NCBI GenBank assembly: GCA_009775125.1
Contig: VSPD01000058.1
Span: 1 to 16,122 of the forward strand
Direction: 5' to 3'
Source: Muribaculaceae bacterium
GTDB lineage: Bacteria; Bacteroidota; Bacteroidia; Bacteroidales; Muribaculaceae
Length of the DNA: 16,122 nucleotides
A model generated the notes under the pieces. It did no database searches. It saw only the letters and a program-made list of their open reading frames with translations, and was not told the DNA's origin. This document shows, in pieces, positions 13,701 through 16,122 of this stretch (positions are counted from its first letter, which is position 1; the number at the start of each line of letters is the position of its first letter). Position numbers and translations under genes: made by a program.

Positions 13701-14777
13701 AACTTCTACAAACTCGACCGCTCCGAAAAAAACACCCCGCGCCGCCGCGGCATCCAGAGCCTCGACAATCTCGCCAACCACATCTCAAACCTCATCGACC
13801 ACTCATTCTCCATCGGAGCCATCGCCGGCGACTACGCCAAAGTGGAAATCGACGACGAATCCACAAAAGGCGTGATAGCCATAAAAATCACCCCCTGCTT
13901 CCACCCCGTCTACCTCAACGGCGAGCTATTCGTGCGCCACTCCGCAAAAACAGAGCCGCTCACCGACCAAGCCGCCATAGAAATGTTCCTCAAAGACCGC
14001 CGGGCACTCTACGCCCAGCAAAACGCCGCTTCGACAAACCTCGCGCCCACCCCCACCGCGCCCGCGGCAAAGCAAAACGCCACGCCGGCGCAAGCCGCCG
14101 AACCGGCCTCCGCACAAAACTCACAGCCCGACCAATACTCGGCGCCGACCGTCGAAAACGCCATAGCCACATCCACCACCCGCCGCAACATCCTCCACGA
14201 CTATGAGGACTACGACCACTTCGTGGCTCCAAAATGCTATATGCGCTTCGTCGGCGACAACTCCTACATCATCACCGACCAGGAATGGAGCCTCGAAGAC
14301 GAGACACCCAACCGCCTGGTGCTCACCATCATGGACGACGAAGCCGACGGATACCTGCTCCTCGTCTACGCCGACGACTACGCCATAAAAGTGCCCGTGC
14401 GCGAAATCTTGCAGAAAAAATTCGACACCCCGCACACCTACTTCGCCGACCGCCGGCTCCTCTTTGCCGCGCCCGTCGGAAAAGACCACGGCCTCTACAC
14501 CCTCCACTGCAAAAACGGCTCCCTCTACGAGCGCATGACCGCCGTGGCAAAAATACCCTCCGGGTCCATCACAGCCGCACCCACGCGCCTGCTCGAAGCC
14601 GAATGCGACACCACGCCCATAATCGAAGCCGTGCCCGCCAAACACCTCCCCGAGTTCAAAAACATATCATCGGACTCGATGAAGCGGACACAGCTCGGCA
14701 GCCTCGCCAAAGGCGTCGACTCTACCAAGACATCCGTCGCCGACGTGCGCCGCCGCCTCGACTCCCGCCTCAAATAG
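10731..14777 (+). CDS. Large Schlafen/AlbA_2-domain protein with OB-like segments
   Basis: The 1348-residue product starts at ATG 10731 (MFADKKIEIAEFEVNKDYGD); the frame is open upstream only through the heptamer array. One domain is recognisable: AlbA_2/Schlafen AAA_4 at about 921-1090, with SESQYVEFKSS (924-934), HIIAGFLNSTGGTLYLGVGDD (960-980), a late strand GVIAIKITPC and ELFVRHSAKTEPL. Residues about 82-143 and 557-640 read like OB-fold (S1-like) barrels: a strand, a ...D..G... turn, then a G-x-x-V/I strand. This is inference. Residues 150-540 and 690-915 are helical and unfamiliar. An Ala/Pro/Gln linker covers about 1095-1155, and a beta-rich domain (SYIITDQEWSLEDE, GYLLLVYADDYAIKVPVREIL) covers about 1165-1290. 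No signal peptide is seen, so it is cytoplasmic. Nucleic-acid binding is likely; the biological role is unknown. It has its own promoter, and inverted short-repeat arrays flank it on both sides. Confidence 0.88.
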   Translation: MFADKKIEIAEFEVNKDYGDDEMIFRLNTPQGEVTLTKLKFQIGQPLPDTLSVRIKGSDKKGLPLVGHHMARYVSEFYADGFQRGDEFEFKVVAMPPDDMGYYRLEDANGLTFKLRETRSILTLGQSVRCRFETLNQTFFSLRRSSADTDLPMFHIKDLLKGARLIGFSHHNAEAQIRRIPELEQAMTELDNGYPSWILTALKAVRAMMPRWFRDTVRDRRSDSVRPIITGLRKIVLFLLQGSGFLRNIHGSERANLQNLLTSQIEQIDAYIEAYEIICRKGETAFIGELLSNLKESGYLFHPNMQFAIMMIFFRMSPELVNTSLGNIFDTLMGWDPSTWKTEPFRQAFVEQLEMFISEKSSEISGFIRPETGAENELIEKMLTAIAIQQSLVNDTDNVDLRRNLSQFYRYLSLLRQARAEALLHKSYLTIMGTRLPTDFTWNDIKESTMMMTRATVDAPANAVITTPDRWWADGDIEVQFGADGITIERLGDNAEAVIPNGILQWPGLQVVTKIAKGLNRQKIKSIEGHDEFWKDVEAALFTPRENPTEAVTSRHADIDDVVRIIIDRVNHTPDGYLFHCKIVDEHFIDTEGFLRADEIAPYNLHNIVIGHFRHSNGRPMMFDATVKDIDENDRIHFSLLDTTRRAIRNMANNGDTSFCVITKDNGTSYSALSEEGYGLYLAKEEKGQPPFHIKNVVRARVTGYTSAVQAVIEEGPVDSHIVDNATAFHRLLGNIAVYDPEAETEDADLDDADLMPLDDIRQIIDIFHYKAISLPSDIIAAFDYLSYARLLAIIIKDDEKADMLRAHKEMLLLHQFYAKNKRIAADDIDSALALAPASTLISRMARRLSIVACLGNDEANPALWDDAATATSDTDRQLAQMVLSYNFLTKIDPDDTSAAAIKERIAHVLNVETDQHTLKYYGSESQYVEFKSSIVYPARKGRSGTSAGDPDRQEFEILHIIAGFLNSTGGTLYLGVGDDHYERGLAEDFNFYKLDRSEKNTPRRRGIQSLDNLANHISNLIDHSFSIGAIAGDYAKVEIDDESTKGVIAIKITPCFHPVYLNGELFVRHSAKTEPLTDQAAIEMFLKDRRALYAQQNAASTNLAPTPTAPAAKQNATPAQAAEPASAQNSQPDQYSAPTVENAIATSTTRRNILHDYEDYDHFVAPKCYMRFVGDNSYIITDQEWSLEDETPNRLVLTIMDDEADGYLLLVYADDYAIKVPVREILQKKFDTPHTYFADRRLLFAAPVGKDHGLYTLHCKNGSLYERMTAVAKIPSGSITAAPTRLLEAECDTTPIIEAVPAKHLPEFKNISSDSMKRTQLGSLAKGVDSTKTSVADVRRRLDSRLK

Positions 14778-14800
14778 CCCCCACAGAAGTTTAATACAAA

Positions 14801-14888
14801 AGACAGGAGAACAAGAGAAACAAGAGATATAATAAAATTTTAAACTTAAAAAACATAATTTACTCTTGTTCCTCCTGTTCTCCTGTCT
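14801..14888. repeat. Inverted degenerate short-repeat arrays after the AlbA_2 gene
   Basis: The left arm 14801-14826 is built of near-repeats ACAGGAGA, ACAAGAGAA and ACAAGAGA. The right arm 14863-14888 is its inverted partner (CTCTTGTTC, CTCCTGTTC, TCCTGTCT), matching at 24 of 26 positions. The 36 bases between are almost pure A and T. The RNA would form a long hairpin followed by a run of A, not T. It may act as a transcription end or a boundary for the AlbA_2 gene, whose stop lies 24 bases upstream. Confidence 0.85.
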
Positions 14889-14913
14889 AAAAAAATTCTC
14901 CTGTCTAAAAAAA
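14878..14913. repeat. Perfect 18-base tandem duplication running into the glycosyltransferase start codon
   Basis: TTCTCCTGTCTAAAAAAA occurs at 14878-14895 and again, identically and head to tail, at 14896-14913. The last A of the second copy is the A of the ATG start codon. The first copy overlaps the right arm of the inverted array. Confidence 0.9.
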
Positions 14914-15674
14914 TGCCGATGGCTCCACTGTTCTCCATAATCACCGTTACCTACAACGCAGCGTCAACCATACGCCCCACGCTCGAAAGCGTGGGAGCGC
15001 AGACCTGCACACTCTACGAGCACATAATAGTCGACGGGCAATCCGCCGACTCCACCCTCGACATAATAGCGTCCATCCCCAACCCGCGTCGCCGCGTCAC
15101 CTCGCGCCCCGACGACGGAATCTACGACGCCATGAACCGCGCCATCGCCGATGCCAAAGGCGACTACCTCATCTTCCTCAACGCCGGCGACCGCTTCCAC
15201 TCACCCGACACCCTCCGGCGATATGCCGACGCCATCATGGCCAACGACTATCCCGGCATAGTCTACGGGCAGACCGAGCTCGTCGACGCCGAAGGCCGCA
15301 TCCTCGGCCCGCGCCATCTCCGCGCACCCGAGCAGCTCACACGCCAAAGTTTCGCCGACGGCATGGTCGTGTGCCACCAGGCCATGGCAGTGCTTCGCCG
15401 CATAGCCCCCTTCTACAACCTTCGATATCGCTATTCCGCCGACTACGAATGGGCCATAATCTGCCTGCAACACTCCCGCAACAACATCTGCCTGCCCTGC
15501 ACCGTAATCGACTACCTCTGTGAAGGCGCCACCACCGCCCACTTCCGCCAGTCGCTGCGCGAGCGGTTCCGCATCATGGCCACCTACTACGGCCTCATAC
15601 CCACCCTCGTGCGCCACATCCGCTTCGCCTTCCGCTACCTTCGCCGCCGCCGCACCTCCGCCAACATCCAATAA
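14913..15674 (+). CDS. Family 2 glycosyltransferase
   Basis: The 253-residue product is a GT-A fold inverting glycosyltransferase of family GT2, expected to transfer a sugar from a nucleotide donor to a cell-surface glycan precursor at the cytoplasmic face of the membrane. Motifs: LFSIITVTYNAASTIRPTLESV (6-27) at the nucleotide-binding N-terminus, HIIVDGQSADSTLDII (37-52), SRPDDGIYDAMNRAIADAKGDYLIFLNAGD (64-93), where NAGD takes the place of the DXD metal site, then VCHQAMAVLRR and RYSADYEWAI, the acceptor region with a likely catalytic acidic residue. DGIYDAMN is typical of the WcaE-like branch. The C-terminal 40 residues are basic and amphipathic, fitting peripheral membrane association. 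ATG 14913 is taken as the start; ATG 14919 is also possible. It stands alone with no other glycan genes in view. Confidence 0.92.
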   Translation: MPMAPLFSIITVTYNAASTIRPTLESVGAQTCTLYEHIIVDGQSADSTLDIIASIPNPRRRVTSRPDDGIYDAMNRAIADAKGDYLIFLNAGDRFHSPDTLRRYADAIMANDYPGIVYGQTELVDAEGRILGPRHLRAPEQLTRQSFADGMVVCHQAMAVLRRIAPFYNLRYRYSADYEWAIICLQHSRNNICLPCTVIDYLCEGATTAHFRQSLRERFRIMATYYGLIPTLVRHIRFAFRYLRRRRTSANIQ

Positions 15675-15733
15675 AACAGCGTTAATTGCCGTAAACATGT
15701 CAGCGTTAATTGCGAGTCAAGCCGTAATTACGG
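15675..15733. repeat. Two GCGTTAATTGC half repeats and a palindrome
   Basis: GCGTTAATTGC occurs at 15679-15689 and 15703-15713, and the same word at 15994-16004. CCGTAATTACGG at 15722-15733 is a perfect 12-base palindrome. These words belong to the CGTTAAT family seen at 4310, 8230 and 15995. No gene is present. Confidence 0.6.
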
Positions 15734-15741
15734 TACATTGC

Positions 15742-15786
15742 GTCTCCGTTAGGAGACAAATATTGTAGCGCAGGGCGACAGCCCTG
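15742..15786. repeat. Two GC-rich hairpins in the gap after the glycosyltransferase
   Basis: GTCTCC-GTTA-GGAGAC (15742-15757) and CAGGGC-GACA-GCCCTG (15771-15786) are perfect six-base-pair stems with four-base loops, 13 bases apart. The second resembles CACGGGC-AACA-GCCCGTG at 2036-2053 in loop type and GGGC/GCCC core. They are not followed by T-runs. They look like REP-type intergenic hairpins. Confidence 0.65.
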
Positions 15787-15810
15787 GGGGGCGTGGATGT
15801 TATTTATTAT

Positions 15811-15891
15811 GGTGTTGGAGCGGAGCCTGCCGGAGCGTTCGATAACGCCAACCGTGGTGCAGAACGCTACGCTGCCGCTCGCTCCGATACC
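15811..15891. other. Nested inverted repeat, possible structured RNA or element relic
   Basis: GGTGTTGGAGCG (15811-15822) pairs with CGCTCCGATACC (15880-15891). All 12 positions pair in RNA, two of them as G-U wobbles. Inside, AGCGTTC (15834-15840) pairs perfectly with GAACGCT (15862-15868). The internal loops are 11 bases on each side. An open frame of 79 codons crosses the region (15793-16032) but does not look like a protein. Which strand would be transcribed is unclear. Confidence 0.5.
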
Positions 15892-15913
15892 ACGATGAAC
15901 CAACCTCAACATA

Positions 15914-15970
15914 CCGGGGGTTCCGCTATCGCTTCACCCCCGGCTACATTCTTGAATCGCTACGCGATTC
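15914..15970. repeat. Two further hairpins, 15914-15943 and 15954-15970
   Basis: CCGGGGGT (15914-15921) pairs with ACCCCCGG (15936-15943) around 14 bases. GAATCGC-TAC-GCGATTC (15954-15970) is a perfect seven-base-pair stem with a three-base loop. Both lie in the 448-base stretch without a gene and show no terminator-like T-run. Confidence 0.6.
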
Positions 15971-15994
15971 CATGCACCGCATTTTCGGCTTGTG

Positions 15995-16045
15995 CGTTAA
16001 TTGCCGCAAATCATTCATTAATTAAAAATTAATGGCCGATTAACG
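15995..16045. repeat. AT-rich intergenic repeat, copy C
   Basis: CGTTAAT (15995-16001) and ATTAACG (16039-16045) are inverted repeats around CATTAATT-AAA-AATTAATG (16016-16034, perfect). It shares ATTAAAAATTAATG with copy B (within 8247-8260), and its layout with copies A and B. Confidence 0.65.
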
Positions 16046-16057
16046 GTAAGCATTAAC

Positions 16058-16122
16058 TCAACTACAGGTTGAAGTACCAACATATAGCAACATCGGCTAC
16101 AACTTACTCAGGTTGTAGCCGA
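16058..16122. repeat. Hairpins at the window end, possibly truncated
   Basis: TCGGCTACAAC (16093-16103) and GTTGTAGCCGA (16112-16122) form a perfect 11-base-pair stem with an eight-base loop, ending exactly at the last base, so the stem may continue outside. A smaller TCAAC/GTTGA stem lies at 16058-16072, and CAGGTTG recurs in both. Role unknown. Confidence 0.6.

Noticed and set aside
11318..14206. 962-codon open frame in another + frame inside the AlbA_2 gene
   Set aside because: The translation is almost entirely Arg, His and Pro, the signature of an off-frame reading of C-rich codons.
15793..16032. 79-codon + frame in the terminal gap
   Set aside because: It overlaps several inverted repeats, has unlike composition and no recognisable features.
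16058..16122. tRNA-like fold at the window end
   Set aside because: There are hairpins, but no acceptor stem, no TTCGA-type T-loop and no anticodon arm in the right order.

Overview
The window looks like a chromosomal segment of a Bacteroidales bacterium, most plausibly a GC-rich lineage of the Muribaculaceae type. The family assignment is inference from gene content, promoters and codon habits; no marker gene settles it. Supporting signs are the Bacteroidota families DUF4290 and DUF4230, promoter-like boxes of the TAnnTTTG type, start codons without Shine-Dalgarno sequences, several lipoproteins, and a strong preference for C-ending codons together with frequent ATA. Every convincing gene lies on the + strand.

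Layout. 1-994: the end of an unrecognised conserved protein, then rsmI (16S rRNA 2'-O-methyltransferase). 1080-1952: a coiled-coil lipoprotein, ending at a good intrinsic terminator (1971-2004). 2009-2163: a 155-base symmetric palindromic element made of five hairpins. 2241-4292: a tightly overlapped four-gene unit (DUF4290 protein, rimM, a small acidic protein, an OmpA-family periplasmic protein) behind a clear promoter. 4405-8179: an exported prolyl oligopeptidase, a lipoprotein with a BamE-like C-terminus, and rsmG (16S rRNA m7G methyltransferase). 8299-8943: an MBL-fold hydrolase. 9023-10538: two tandem DUF4230 proteins and a small membrane protein in one unit. 10731-14777: a 1348-residue protein with a Schlafen/AlbA_2 domain, behind its own promoter. 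14913-15674: a family 2 glycosyltransferase. 15675-16122: no gene, but many hairpins and repeats.

Functionally, three genes serve 30S ribosomal subunit maturation (rsmI, rimM, rsmG) and about six products are envelope or exported proteins. The rest is mostly uncharacterised. The most unusual content is in the gaps between genes. There is a five-hairpin dyad whose two halves differ by compensatory changes. Two arrays of short tandem units face each other in inverted orientation and bracket the large AlbA_2 gene. An AT-rich repeat bounded by CGTTAAT/ATTAACG recurs in three gaps. A nested fold with G-U wobbles sits after the glycosyltransferase. The large AlbA_2 protein, with OB-like segments and a separate C-terminal domain, is the best candidate for an undescribed protein function here. 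Nothing in the window shows a complete defence system, CRISPR array, transposase, rRNA or tRNA.
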